Shown: positions 1 through 7,352, numbered from the stretch's first letter. The stretch: DNA of 19,184 nucleotides from an uncultured Clostridia bacterium (GCA_945910975.1 CAMDZY010000010.1:1-19184); one strand, 5' to 3'. Numbers and translations: made by a program. Notes: generated from the sequence alone by a model not told the origin.

Positions 1-1467
1 GTGTGGCAAAACGTCAATGGAAATAACCAGAAGTTCCAAATCAAGGCGGACAAGGACGGTTATTATACCATCACGGCTGTTCACAGCGGCAAGGTCGTAG
101 ATGTCAACGGCGCTTACACCACAGCGGGAACCAACATTCAGCAGTACGAAGCCAACGGCACCGATGCACAAAAATGGTTGGCAGTTCCCTATAACGGCAA
201 TTATATCTTCATTTCCAAGTGCAATGGCTTGGCACTGGATCTGTATGGCAACTGGCCGGGCAACGGCACGAACGTTCAGTGCTGGACGCTGAACTGGGAT
301 GCAACGCAGATTTGGAATCTGAAAAAACTCTGCACGAATCACGTGGCAGTGACCGATCCCGCCGTTGCTGCAACCTGCAGCACGACCGGCCTGACCGAGG
401 GCAGCCACTGCTCCGTTTGCGGCGCAGTATTGGTTGCACAGCAGACAACATCGAAGCTGGCGCATACGCCGGTCACCGATGCGGCAGTTGCTCCCACTGA
501 GAACACCACCGGTTTGACTGAGGGCAGCCATTGCTCCGTTTGCGGCGAAGTGATCGTTGCACAGCAGGTTGTTCCGGCCATCCGTCCTGACGTAGATTAC
601 AGCAACCTGCCCAGCGGTGTTTACACCATCGGCAATGCGGCAGATGTCAACTATCGTCTGGATGTGAATGCCCAGTCCCGTGACAGCGGCGCAAACGTCC
701 ATATTTGGAGCGCCCACAATGCCAACAGCCAGAAGTGGATTTTCTGGAACATGGGCAACGGCTATTATACCATTGAAAACCTGAACTCCGGTAAGTATCT
801 GGATGTACCCTATGGCAACAAAGCTGCCGGTACCAACATCTGGCAGTGCAATTACATTGGCGGCGATCCGCAGCAGTGGCGCGTTGTCAACAACGGTGAC
901 GGAACCTGTACGCTGGTTTCCAAGCTCGGCAATGTTGCGCTGGATATGAACGGCGGCGGTCAGCCTGCCAACGGCACCAACATCCAGATTTGGGACAGAA
1001 ACAACAGCACGGCACAGAAATGGGTCTTGACCCCGCAGACGGTTCTGGCCAGTGGCACCTATTCGTTCTGCTCCGCAGCAAACACCAACTTCTGCCTGGA
1101 CGTGAGCAGCGTTTCCACAGCAAACGGTGCAAACATCCAGCTGTGGACCAACGCAAATTCCAACAATCAGAAGTTTAAGGTAGAAGCAGGCAAGGACGGC
1201 TATTACACCATCACCGCAGTGCACAGCGGCAAGGTCGTGGACGTCAGCAACGCCAACAAGACCAATGGCACCAACGTCCAGCAGTATGAAGCCAACGGCA
1301 CCAATGCACAGAAGTGGCTGGCGATTCCGTACAACGGCTCGTATATGTTCGTTTCCAAGTGCAATGGTCTGGCGCTGGATGTAAACGGCGGCGTTGCAGC
1401 CAATGGCTCGAATGTCCAATGCTGGGCAGTGAACTGGACAAATGCCCAGCTGTGGAAGCTGCGCTAA
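1..1467 (+). CDS. Secreted RICIN-type beta-trefoil lectin protein, 5'-truncated by window start
   Basis: This is the C-terminal 488 residues of a larger, probably extracellular carbohydrate-binding protein. The frame is open from base 1 and begins inside a lectin repeat, so the GTG at base 1 is not a real start. Ricin-type Q-x-W/F motifs recur (residues about 10, 57, 103, 244, 291, 339, 390, 437, 483), giving a partial trefoil at 1-108 and about two more at 205-488. Between them lie two 41-residue repeats (about 114-150 and 155-190), each with TGLTEGSHCSVCG, a module common in Firmicutes surface proteins. Residues 2-107 and 382-487 are near copies. The final gene of the window has a RICIN domain starting at its cut end, so the missing N-terminus may be a signal peptide plus an enzyme domain; that is inference. 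A strong terminator follows. Confidence 0.9.
   Translation: MWQNVNGNNQKFQIKADKDGYYTITAVHSGKVVDVNGAYTTAGTNIQQYEANGTDAQKWLAVPYNGNYIFISKCNGLALDLYGNWPGNGTNVQCWTLNWDATQIWNLKKLCTNHVAVTDPAVAATCSTTGLTEGSHCSVCGAVLVAQQTTSKLAHTPVTDAAVAPTENTTGLTEGSHCSVCGEVIVAQQVVPAIRPDVDYSNLPSGVYTIGNAADVNYRLDVNAQSRDSGANVHIWSAHNANSQKWIFWNMGNGYYTIENLNSGKYLDVPYGNKAAGTNIWQCNYIGGDPQQWRVVNNGDGTCTLVSKLGNVALDMNGGGQPANGTNIQIWDRNNSTAQKWVLTPQTVLASGTYSFCSAANTNFCLDVSSVSTANGANIQLWTNANSNNQKFKVEAGKDGYYTITAVHSGKVVDVSNANKTNGTNVQQYEANGTNAQKWLAIPYNGSYMFVSKCNGLALDVNGGVAANGSNVQCWAVNWTNAQLWKLR
349..578 (+). repeat. Two tandem 123-bp coding repeats (CxxC module)
   Basis: Two in-frame copies with a 123-bp (41-codon) period lie in the lectin gene. 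They start at GTGACCGAT (349) and GTCACCGAT (472), and each encodes TGLTEGSHCSVCG followed by a VAQQ segment. The second copy lost one cysteine: ATCSTT became PTENTT. The paired CxxC could bind a metal or form a disulphide; this is inference. Confidence 0.8.
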
Positions 1468-1499
1468 GCCTTTCCCTGCAATTTGAAATTGATTCCCTG

Positions 1500-1537
1500 C
1501 GGGGGCATACGGCAAAATGTCGTATGCCCCCGATTTT
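1500..1537 (+). terminator. Rho-independent terminator after the lectin gene
   Basis: A perfect 12-bp GC-rich stem (CGGGGGCATACG at 1500-1511 with CGTATGCCCCCG at 1521-1532) has a 9-nt loop and is followed by ATTTTT. It lies 33 bases after the stop codon. Confidence 0.92.
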
Positions 1538-1621
1538 TCATAAAACTGAAACATTTTACAAACAAGGCGAAAACAAACATTTCTTATCATATGGCCATCA
1601 CAAAGAAATGAGGTAACCGTT

Positions 1622-1987
1622 ATGGAAAGAAATGATCAGGAATATTTGGTACAGAAAATCCGCACGCAGTACACGGAAAAAGAACATACGCAGCTTGATG
1701 CGCTCCGCGCGCTCGACAAAAAGGTAAAGCGCCCGGCCGATGTGTTCGCTTCCGTTTTCGGCAGCATCGGCGCGATTGTGATTGGGGCGGGGATGAGTCT
1801 TGTGATGACGGATCTTGGTTCCACGCTTGGGATGACCGATGCGATGGTTCCCGGCATTGCCGTCGGCGTTGTCGGTATGCTGATGGCGATTGTGAATTAC
1901 CCTGTTTATAAACGCATTCTCGAATCGCGCCGCAAAAAATATGCCGATCAAGTGCTTGCACTCAGCGATAAAATCACGAAGGGTTAA
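1622..1987 (+). CDS. Small two-TM membrane protein, paralogue of the 5005-5406 product
   Basis: This 121-residue protein is of unknown function. The sequence shows a charged amphipathic N-terminus (about 1-38, YTEKE...LDALRALDKKV), two hydrophobic segments (about 42-63 and 76-97) separated by a short loop, and a basic C-terminal tail (KRILESRRKKYADQVLALSDKI). The elements GSIGAIVIGAGMSLVM and YPVYKRILE have close counterparts in the 133-residue product at 5005-5406 (GTIGALILGFGMSLFM, YPIYNRTLQ), so the two are paralogues. The start is set by GAGGT at 1610-1614, seven bases before ATG. It is followed after 11 bases by the small charged protein gene, and both precede the two-component system. 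Nearby regulation suggests a membrane-associated stress or sensing role, but no function can be assigned. Confidence 0.8.
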   Translation: MERNDQEYLVQKIRTQYTEKEHTQLDALRALDKKVKRPADVFASVFGSIGAIVIGAGMSLVMTDLGSTLGMTDAMVPGIAVGVVGMLMAIVNYPVYKRILESRRKKYADQVLALSDKITKG

Positions 1988-1998
1988 GGGGTGCAGCA

Positions 1999-2250
1999 AT
2001 GGCAGGTTTTTTCAAAAAAGCATTTCAGGACATGAAGCAGAGCGCAAAGGCGCAGCATGAGGTCGACAAAGCCAATTTCGCGGCGGCAAGGGCAGAATCC
2101 AAGGCACATTGGGAGGAAGCCAAGGCCAATTCCAATCCCGAAAACAGAAAGGAAAGGATGCAGGCAAAACGCGATGCGCAGATTGCAGAAGCCAATCAGC
2201 GCAAGGCAGCCGCTGAGGCTCGTATTGACAACGCAAAACGCAAGCAGTAG
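1999..2250 (+). CDS. Small, highly charged helical protein (83 aa)
   Basis: I do not recognise a named family. The product is 83 residues, rich in Ala, Lys, Glu, Gln and Arg, with no membrane segment and no cysteine. It begins MAGFFKKAFQDMKQSAKAQ, and the rest (about 12-83) should be one long charged helix or coiled coil, with repeated A-x-x-E-A and A-K-R-x-A patterns and a basic end. The amphipathic, Phe-rich first ten residues could touch membrane. AAGGGG at 1986-1991 lies seven bases before the ATG. The 11-base gap to the preceding two-TM gene indicates co-transcription, and the product may bind the tails of that protein; this is inference. Confidence 0.72.
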   Translation: MAGFFKKAFQDMKQSAKAQHEVDKANFAAARAESKAHWEEAKANSNPENRKERMQAKRDAQIAEANQRKAAAEARIDNAKRKQ

Positions 2251-2324
2251 ATGTATATTTGAAGATTCGTATGACGAAATTTCCGCATTCTGCATTTCAA
2301 AAATTCCAAAAACGAAACAAAACT

Positions 2325-2352
2325 TTAACATTTGGGCTTTATACTGTAGTAT
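2325..2352 (+). promoter_or_regulatory. Candidate promoter of the two-component operon
   Basis: TTAACA (2325-2330, 5 of 6 matches to a -35 box), a 16-base spacer, then TAGTAT (2347-2352, 4 of 6 for -10). An alternative -10 is TATACT at 2340-2345, but it lacks a -35 at normal spacing. The region 2251-2381 holds no gene, only this promoter, the inverted repeat and the ribosome binding site. Confidence 0.4.
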
Positions 2353-2367
2353 GAGCGACAGTATAAA
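2338..2367. promoter_or_regulatory. 10-bp perfect inverted repeat, candidate operator of the two-component operon
   Basis: TTTATACTGT (2338-2347) and ACAGTATAAA (2358-2367) are perfect inverted copies separated by 10 bases, so equivalent points are two DNA turns apart. The repeat overlaps the candidate -10 region and ends three bases before the GGAGGG ribosome binding site (2370-2375). It could be a dyad operator for a dimeric regulator, perhaps the downstream response regulator acting on its own gene, or an RNA hairpin in the 5' leader. OmpR-type regulators more often use direct repeats, so the binding protein is open. Confidence 0.55.
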
Positions 2368-2381
2368 ACGGAGGGAACGCA

Positions 2382-3053
2382 ATGTTTCAGATATTGGTTG
2401 TGGAGGACGATAGGGAACTGAACAAAACCGTCTGCTCCTTTTTGAACCGGAACGGATACAAGGCGACCGGCTGCCTGCACGCAGCGCAGGCGTATGACGC
2501 ACTCTATGAAACGGTGTTCGACCTGATCGTGTCCGATATTATGATGCCGGATGTGGATGGGTTTGAATTTGCAAAAAATGTACGCGAGCTAAACGAGAAC
2601 ATTCCCATTTTGTTCATGACCGCGCGGGACGATATTGCGTCCAAGCAAAGAGGGTTCCGGATCGGTGTGGATGATTATATGGTCAAACCGATTGACCTTG
2701 ACGAATTGTTCCTGCGGATCGGCGCGTTGCTCCGCCGTGCGAAGATCGCGGCCAGCCGCAAGCTGGAAATTGGCAGCTTTGTGATGGATGCCGATGAGCA
2801 TACGGCCTATCTTGGCGGCGGGGAGATCGCGCTTACCAACCGCGAGTTCAGCATTTTGTACAAGCTGCTGTCCTACCCCAAAAAGACCTTCACAAGAACG
2901 CAGCTGATGGACGAATTTTGGGATGCGGATACCGAAACTGCCCCGCGCGCCGTGGATGTGTACATGACAAAACTGCGCAGCAAGCTGGCTGAGTGTGAGG
3001 ATTTTGAAATTAAAACCGTCCACGGCCTTGGCTACAAGGCGGTGATCAAATGA
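2382..3053 (+). CDS. OmpR/PhoB-family response regulator
   Basis: This is a transcription factor of a two-component system, phosphorylated by the kinase encoded immediately downstream. The 223 residues match the normal family length. The receiver domain (about 1-118) has the acidic pocket D9-D10, phospho-acceptor D52 in VSDIMMPDVDGFEF, switch residue T80 (FMTARDD) and K102 in VKPIDLDEL. A C-terminal winged helix (about 128-223) has the typical LTNREFSILYKLLS, RAVDVYMTKLRSKL and the end VHGLGYKAVIK. GGAGGG at 2370-2375 sets the ATG start. The stop codon overlaps the kinase start by four bases (ATGA), indicating translational coupling. The targets are unknown; the inverted repeat just upstream and the small membrane protein genes in the same locus are the obvious candidates. 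Confidence 0.95.
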   Translation: MFQILVVEDDRELNKTVCSFLNRNGYKATGCLHAAQAYDALYETVFDLIVSDIMMPDVDGFEFAKNVRELNENIPILFMTARDDIASKQRGFRIGVDDYMVKPIDLDELFLRIGALLRRAKIAASRKLEIGSFVMDADEHTAYLGGGEIALTNREFSILYKLLSYPKKTFTRTQLMDEFWDADTETAPRAVDVYMTKLRSKLAECEDFEIKTVHGLGYKAVIK

Positions 3054-4123
3054 AAAACGAAAAACGGCTCAAAAGTGTCTTCAAGTGGCTCAACAATTAT
3101 CTATCTTTCTTTTTGCTCACCGCGTTTGTAACGACCTGCTGCATGACGCTCTTTCTTACCACGCTTTCAAAAACGTTACAGCTTACGCTGTCAAAAGAAA
3201 ATCTTGCGGTTGCCGCAAAATTGACCTTCGGCAATGTTTTGCTGCTGAGTCTTGTGTTTACACTGATCGATACCGTTCGCCGCAAACTGACCGTTGAGCG
3301 GTCTGCCAAGCAAATTTTGCAGGCCGGAGAAAAGCTCGTGCAGGGGGACTTCACCGTTCGCGTTCAGCCGCAGAGCAGGCTGGCGACCGATGAGAGCTTC
3401 AACAAAATCATCGAATGTTTCAATCAAATGGCGGAGGAGCTTGGCAGCGTGGAAACCCTGCGCACGGACTTTATTGCCAATGTTTCGCACGAAATGAAAA
3501 CGCCGCTTGCGGTTATGCAAAATTACGGCACACTTTTGCAGGCGCCGAATCTTCCGGAGGAAAAACGGCTGGAATATGCAAAGGGCGTAACGGACGCTTC
3601 GCGCCGCATGGCGGATATGATGAGCAATATTTTAAAGCTCAACCGTCTGGAAAATCAGCAAATTTATCCGCAAACAACGGAATTTGACCTTGGCGAGCAG
3701 CTCTGCGAATGTCTGCTGCAATATGAAAACGTTTGGGAAACTGCCAGGATCGAAATCGACACGGATATCGCCGAAAATGTGCGTGTCAAGGCCGATGCGG
3801 AGCTGCTTGGCCACGTATGGAACAATTTGTTCTCCAACGCGTTCAAGTTCACCCCATCCGGCGGCAAGGTCACGGTAACGCTGAAGGCGACTGCGCATCA
3901 CGCAATCGTCAAGGTCGTGGACACCGGCTGCGGAATGACGCCGGAGGTCGGCGCACATATTTTTGAAAAATTTTATCAGGGCGATTCCTCGCACGGTACG
4001 CAGGGCAACGGCCTTGGGCTTGCGCTTGTAAAGCGGGTGGTCGACATTATACACGGTGAAATCGGCGTGGAAAGTGTGGCCGGGCAAGGCTCCACGTTCA
4101 CGGTGAAGATACGGAGGACGTAA
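3050..4123 (+). CDS. Sensor histidine kinase (HisKA/HATPase_c)
   Basis: This membrane kinase is the partner of the preceding response regulator. In 357 residues it has two hydrophobic segments (about 18-41 and 56-76) separated by only about 15 residues, so almost no extracellular sensor domain. A HAMP-like linker (about 80-135) follows, then the phospho-acceptor H147 in FIANVSHEMKTPLA. The ATPase domain carries the N box (HVWNNLFSNAFKFTP, about 261-275), the G1 box DTGCGM, an F box (FEKFYQGD) and the G2 box GNGLGLALVKRVV. The minimal outer loop suggests an intramembrane-sensing kinase, a type often tied to envelope stress or antimicrobial peptides and often working with a partner membrane protein. 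The polytopic protein encoded one base downstream fits such a partner; that is inference. Confidence 0.95.
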   Translation: MKNEKRLKSVFKWLNNYLSFFLLTAFVTTCCMTLFLTTLSKTLQLTLSKENLAVAAKLTFGNVLLLSLVFTLIDTVRRKLTVERSAKQILQAGEKLVQGDFTVRVQPQSRLATDESFNKIIECFNQMAEELGSVETLRTDFIANVSHEMKTPLAVMQNYGTLLQAPNLPEEKRLEYAKGVTDASRRMADMMSNILKLNRLENQQIYPQTTEFDLGEQLCECLLQYENVWETARIEIDTDIAENVRVKADAELLGHVWNNLFSNAFKFTPSGGKVTVTLKATAHHAIVKVVDTGCGMTPEVGAHIFEKFYQGDSSHGTQGNGLGLALVKRVVDIIHGEIGVESVAGQGSTFTVKIRRT

Positions 4124-4124
4124 G

Positions 4125-5012
4125 ATGCAGTGGAAGAAAATCGGACGGGCGCTTCTGTTTCCACCAGCTGCCGTTGTACTTGTTTTGCTTCCCGGCGCTG
4201 CCGCTTTTCTTGCGTATTGTATGCGCTATCTGCCGGCGCAGTCTGTCGTCGCCGTGCTTTCCTATGTGCTTGCAACGTATACGCTAACGATTTGCTGCTG
4301 CAAAATTCCGCGCTTGCTCCGTTTTTTGAAAAACGTGAAAGAAAACAACAAATACGCGCAGTTCTGGCGCAGCGATGCGAACCTGCGCGTCAATGTGTCC
4401 CTCTTCGGTTCGCTGATTTGGAATACTGCCTACGCCGTGTTTCAGCTGGGACTTGGAATTTGGCATCATACGTTCTGGTTTTGCTCCATCGCGGGGTATT
4501 ATTTTTCACTGGCCGGGATGCGACTTTTCCTGGTGCGCCATACAAGCCGGCATCAACCCGGCGAGCAAATGTTGGAGGAGCTGCGCAGATACCGTGTCTG
4601 CGGCATCGCGTTCCTTTTGCTGAACCTGACCCTGTCGGTGATGATTTTCTTTATGGTCTACTGGGACAGAACCTTTCACCACAACGAAATTACAACCATT
4701 ACCATGGCAACCTACACCTTTGGCGCGCTGAGTATGGCAATTGTAAATTTGGTAAAATACCGCAAATATAGCAGCCCTGTGTATTCGGCGTCCAAAGCCA
4801 TCAGCCTTGCGGCGGCCTGCGTGTCGATGCTCACGCTGGAAGCCACCATGTTGACGACTTTCGACAAGGGCATGATGGACTTGACCACCCGCCGCATCCT
4901 GCTTGGCACATCCGGCGGCGCAGTTTCCGCTTTTATCATTGCAATGGCAATTTATATGATCGTTCGGAGCAATCAACAACGCAAAACAACGGAGGGATCG
5001 ATCCATGAATAA
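4125..5012 (+). CDS. Polytopic membrane protein of unknown function in the two-component operon
   Basis: The product is 295 residues with about seven to eight hydrophobic segments (roughly 11-32, 41-60, 92-112, 114-137, 157-180, 190-210, 224-244, 263-281) and a basic C-terminal tail. I do not recognise a named family or any catalytic motif. The cytoplasmic loop at about 60-90 is strongly charged (RFLKNVKENNKY), as is 138-157. Its ATG begins one base after the kinase stop, and its end overlaps the next gene by eight bases, so all four genes from the regulator onward form one tightly packed operon. It could be an accessory sensor for the short-loop kinase or an output protein. The function is not established. 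Confidence 0.85.
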   Translation: MQWKKIGRALLFPPAAVVLVLLPGAAAFLAYCMRYLPAQSVVAVLSYVLATYTLTICCCKIPRLLRFLKNVKENNKYAQFWRSDANLRVNVSLFGSLIWNTAYAVFQLGLGIWHHTFWFCSIAGYYFSLAGMRLFLVRHTSRHQPGEQMLEELRRYRVCGIAFLLLNLTLSVMIFFMVYWDRTFHHNEITTITMATYTFGALSMAIVNLVKYRKYSSPVYSASKAISLAAACVSMLTLEATMLTTFDKGMMDLTTRRILLGTSGGAVSAFIIAMAIYMIVRSNQQRKTTEGSIHE

Positions 5013-5406
5013 TCCGGAAAAGGAAACCTTTCACTACACCTACAGCGCAGAGCAGCAGGAGGAGATCAAGGCAATCCGAAGTAAATATACAGAAGAAAAG
5101 GAGGATAAAATGACGCAGCTGCGCCGTCTGGATGCAAGCGTGACACGGAAAGCCGGTATCACAGCGATCACGGTCGGCACCATTGGCGCGCTGATCTTGG
5201 GCTTTGGCATGAGCCTGTTTATGTCAGAGCTTGGACAAATCCTTGACACGCATCAGGAATTGGCCATGCCCATTGGAATCCTCACAGGCGTCATTGGAAT
5301 CGTACTCATTTGCTGCGCGTACCCAATTTACAATCGAACGCTTCAAAAAGAACGCAAAAAAATCGCCGCCCAAATCCTCAGCCTGACGGACGAACTGATG
5401 CAATGA
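5005..5406 (+). CDS. Small two-TM membrane protein, paralogue of the 1622-1987 product
   Basis: This 133-residue protein has a charged N-terminal helix (about 15-50, EQQEEIKAIRSKYTEEKED), two hydrophobic segments (about 55-77 and 88-110) and a basic tail (KERKKIAAQILSLTDELMQ). It aligns along its whole length with the 121-residue product at 1622-1987: IRSKYTEEKE/IRTQYTEKEH, LRRLDASV/LRALDKKV, GTIGALILGFGMSLFM/GSIGAIVIGAGMSLVM, YPIYNRTL/YPVYKRIL, and ILSLTDEL/VLALSDKI. GGAGGG at 4991-4996 supports the ATG at 5005, and the gene overlaps the previous one by eight bases. It ends the operon before a strong bidirectional terminator. The function is unknown. Confidence 0.82.
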   Translation: MNNPEKETFHYTYSAEQQEEIKAIRSKYTEEKEDKMTQLRRLDASVTRKAGITAITVGTIGALILGFGMSLFMSELGQILDTHQELAMPIGILTGVIGIVLICCAYPIYNRTLQKERKKIAAQILSLTDELMQ

Positions 5407-5411
5407 CAAAG

Positions 5412-5460
5412 AAAACCGCAAAACCCTTCAAACTGTGAAGGTGTTTTGCGGTTCACTTTT
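5412..5460. terminator. Bidirectional intrinsic terminator between convergent operons
   Basis: A long hairpin pairs AACCGCAAAAC (5414-5424) with GTTTTGCGGTT (5443-5453) and continues CCTTCA/TGAAGG past one bulged T, with loop AACTG. CTTTTT follows on the plus strand, and the minus strand reads TTTTCTTTG after the stem. It serves the two-component operon (+) and the dtxR-like gene (-). Confidence 0.9.
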
Positions 5461-5466
5461 TATGCC

Positions 5467-5829
5467 TTATTGTTGTATGTGCCGTTTGATGGCTGCAAAA
5501 GATTCATCGCTGATGGCATGCTCCATTTTGCACGCATCCTGCGCAGCAACTTTCGGGTCCACGCCAAGCCGAATGAGCAGATTCGTGAATATGGTGTGGC
5601 GCTCATAGATTTTTTCGGCAATCTGTTCGCCGGATTCTGTCAGATGCAGAAAACCGTCGCGGTCGACACGGAGATAACCGTTTTGCTTGAGCAGACCGAC
5701 TGCGCGGCTGACGCTGGGTTTGGAGAAGCCCATATATTCTGCCACATCAAGCGAACGGACGGCGCTGCTGGTCTGTGAGAGGATATAGATCGTTTCCAAA
5801 TACATTTCACCGGATTCTTGCAGTTGCAT
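5467..5829 (-). CDS. DtxR/MntR-family metal-dependent transcriptional repressor
   Basis: This DNA-binding metal sensor is 120 residues long. An N-terminal winged helix-turn-helix (about 1-62) contains SLDVAEYMGFSKPSVSRAV as the recognition region. A dimerisation and metal domain (about 63-118) follows, with no C-terminal SH3 domain, so it has the short MntR-like architecture. Likely metal ligands are M9, H78, C100, E103 and H104 (EMYLET, YERH, ACKMEH). The Cys-x-x-Glu-His set resembles DtxR/IdeR (Fe2+) rather than B. subtilis MntR, which uses Glu there. AAGGAG eight bases before the ATG sets the start. It lies 30 bases downstream of mgtE on the same strand and is probably co-transcribed. This suggests metal-responsive control of divalent cation uptake, but its target and metal are inferred. 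Confidence 0.9.
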   Translation of the reverse strand: MQLQESGEMYLETIYILSQTSSAVRSLDVAEYMGFSKPSVSRAVGLLKQNGYLRVDRDGFLHLTESGEQIAEKIYERHTIFTNLLIRLGVDPKVAAQDACKMEHAISDESFAAIKRHIQQ

Positions 5830-5859
5830 GGTTTCAACTCCTTATTTGCAGCCTGTTTT

Positions 5860-7245
5860 TCATCCCATTCTGCTGCCCAACAGCTGGCAGGCGATCTGGA
5901 AATAAATCATCAAAGACAGTGCGTCAACAATGGTGGTGATAAACGGCGAGGCCATCACAGCCGGGTCAAAGCCCAGCTTATCGGCCAGCATCGGCAGCGT
6001 ACAGCCGACCACCTTGGCCAGCAGCACCGTGATGGCCAGCGTCAGCGCCACTACACACGCCACAACGGCGTCTACACCGCTTGTGCCAAGCACCATACCG
6101 TCAAGCAGCCAGATCTTGAAGAAGCAGACCACAGCCATGCACAGTCCGCACAGGACAGCCACGCGGATCTCTTTCCAAATCACTTTTAAAATATCACTGA
6201 ATTTGATTTCGTTCAGGCTCAGTCCACGGATGATGGAAACGGATGCCTGCGAACCGGCATTGCCCGCGGTGTCCATCAGCATGGGCATAAATGCACTTAG
6301 ACACAGCAAAGCGCCAAGCTGCTCCTCATAATGCGAGATGATCATGCCGGTAAATGTGGCGGAAACCATCAACAGCATCAGCCAGGGGATGCGTTTTTTG
6401 AAAATATCCGCAACGCCCGAACGCATATACGCCTTGTCCGAGGGAATAATTGCCGCCATTTTTTCGATATCCTCAGTGGCCTCGTCTTCCATGACGTCCA
6501 TGGCGTCGTCGAAGGTGACGATGCCGACCATGCGCTCTTCGGAATCCAGAACGGGCAGGGCAAGGAAATTATATTTTGAGAATTTCTGGGCAACCTCTTC
6601 CTGGTCGTCCTGCGTGTGGACGTGGATAACATTGGTGATCATGAGGTCTTTCATGGTCACCTCATCATCATCACACAGCAAGAGGTCTTTTACCGTGACG
6701 ATACCTTGCAGGTAACGGTCTTTTGTAACATAACAAGTGTAAATTGTTTCCTTGTCCACCCCGGTGCGGCGGATGCGTGTAATGGCCTCGGCTGCGGTCA
6801 TATCGGGGCGCAGGGAAACATATTCCGTGGTCATGATAGAGCCGGCGGAATTTTCCGGGTAGCGCAAGATCTCATTGATGCTCTTGCGCATTTCCGGATC
6901 GGCCTGCGAAAGAATACGGCGGATGACGTTGGCGGGCATTTCCTCCACCAGATCCACCGCGTCGTCAACGTACAGTTCGCTGATGACTTCCTTCAACTCC
7001 GAGTCAGAGAAGCCGCGAATCAGCAGCTCCTGCGCTTCCGGCTCCATCTCCACAAAGGTGTCTGCGGCCAATTCCTTGGGCAGCAGACGGTAGAGCAGGG
7101 GAAGCCGATCCTCCTCCAGCATATCGAAAATTGCCGCGATATCCGCCGGGTTCATGGTAATGAGAATATCGCGGAGGGTAATGTACTTTTTGTCATTGAG
7201 CAGAGAAATCAACGTTTTCTCCAGCATGACATTTTGCTCTGCCAT
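5860..7245 (-). CDS. mgtE: MgtE-family magnesium transporter
   Basis: This is a Mg2+ channel/transporter of the inner membrane, gated by cytosolic Mg2+. Numbered from the ATG at 7251, it has an MgtE N domain (about 10-130), two CBS domains (about 135-258, with YPENSAGSIMTTEYV and LPVLDSEERMVGIVTFDDAMDV), a connecting helix, then five membrane segments (about 287-455). The signature MLMDTAGNAGSQAS is at 324-337 and FDPAVMASPFITTIVDALS at 428-446. The length is that of the full family. AGGAGG lies only two bases from the ATG at 7251 but eight from the next in-frame ATG at 7245, so 7245 is preferred (461 residues). The gene sits behind a long attenuator-like leader and ahead of the dtxR-like gene. 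Confidence 0.95.
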   Translation of the reverse strand: MAEQNVMLEKTLISLLNDKKYITLRDILITMNPADIAAIFDMLEEDRLPLLYRLLPKELAADTFVEMEPEAQELLIRGFSDSELKEVISELYVDDAVDLVEEMPANVIRRILSQADPEMRKSINEILRYPENSAGSIMTTEYVSLRPDMTAAEAITRIRRTGVDKETIYTCYVTKDRYLQGIVTVKDLLLCDDDEVTMKDLMITNVIHVHTQDDQEEVAQKFSKYNFLALPVLDSEERMVGIVTFDDAMDVMEDEATEDIEKMAAIIPSDKAYMRSGVADIFKKRIPWLMLLMVSATFTGMIISHYEEQLGALLCLSAFMPMLMDTAGNAGSQASVSIIRGLSLNEIKFSDILKVIWKEIRVAVLCGLCMAVVCFFKIWLLDGMVLGTSGVDAVVACVVALTLAITVLLAKVVGCTLPMLADKLGFDPAVMASPFITTIVDALSLMIYFQIACQLLGSRMG

Positions 7246-7352
7246 AGGCATTTCCTCCTAACAATAATTGCCAAACAAATTGGCGGTTGGGTTTGATTAG
7301 GAAGTAAGGCACAAGGCCGAAACGAGCAATGAGAAGCTGCAACTGCGGCTCC

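Noticed and set aside
6616..7296. Plus-strand open frame of 226 codons opposite mgtE
   Set aside because: It is a His/Gln/Val-rich shadow of mgtE on the other strand with no ribosome binding site.
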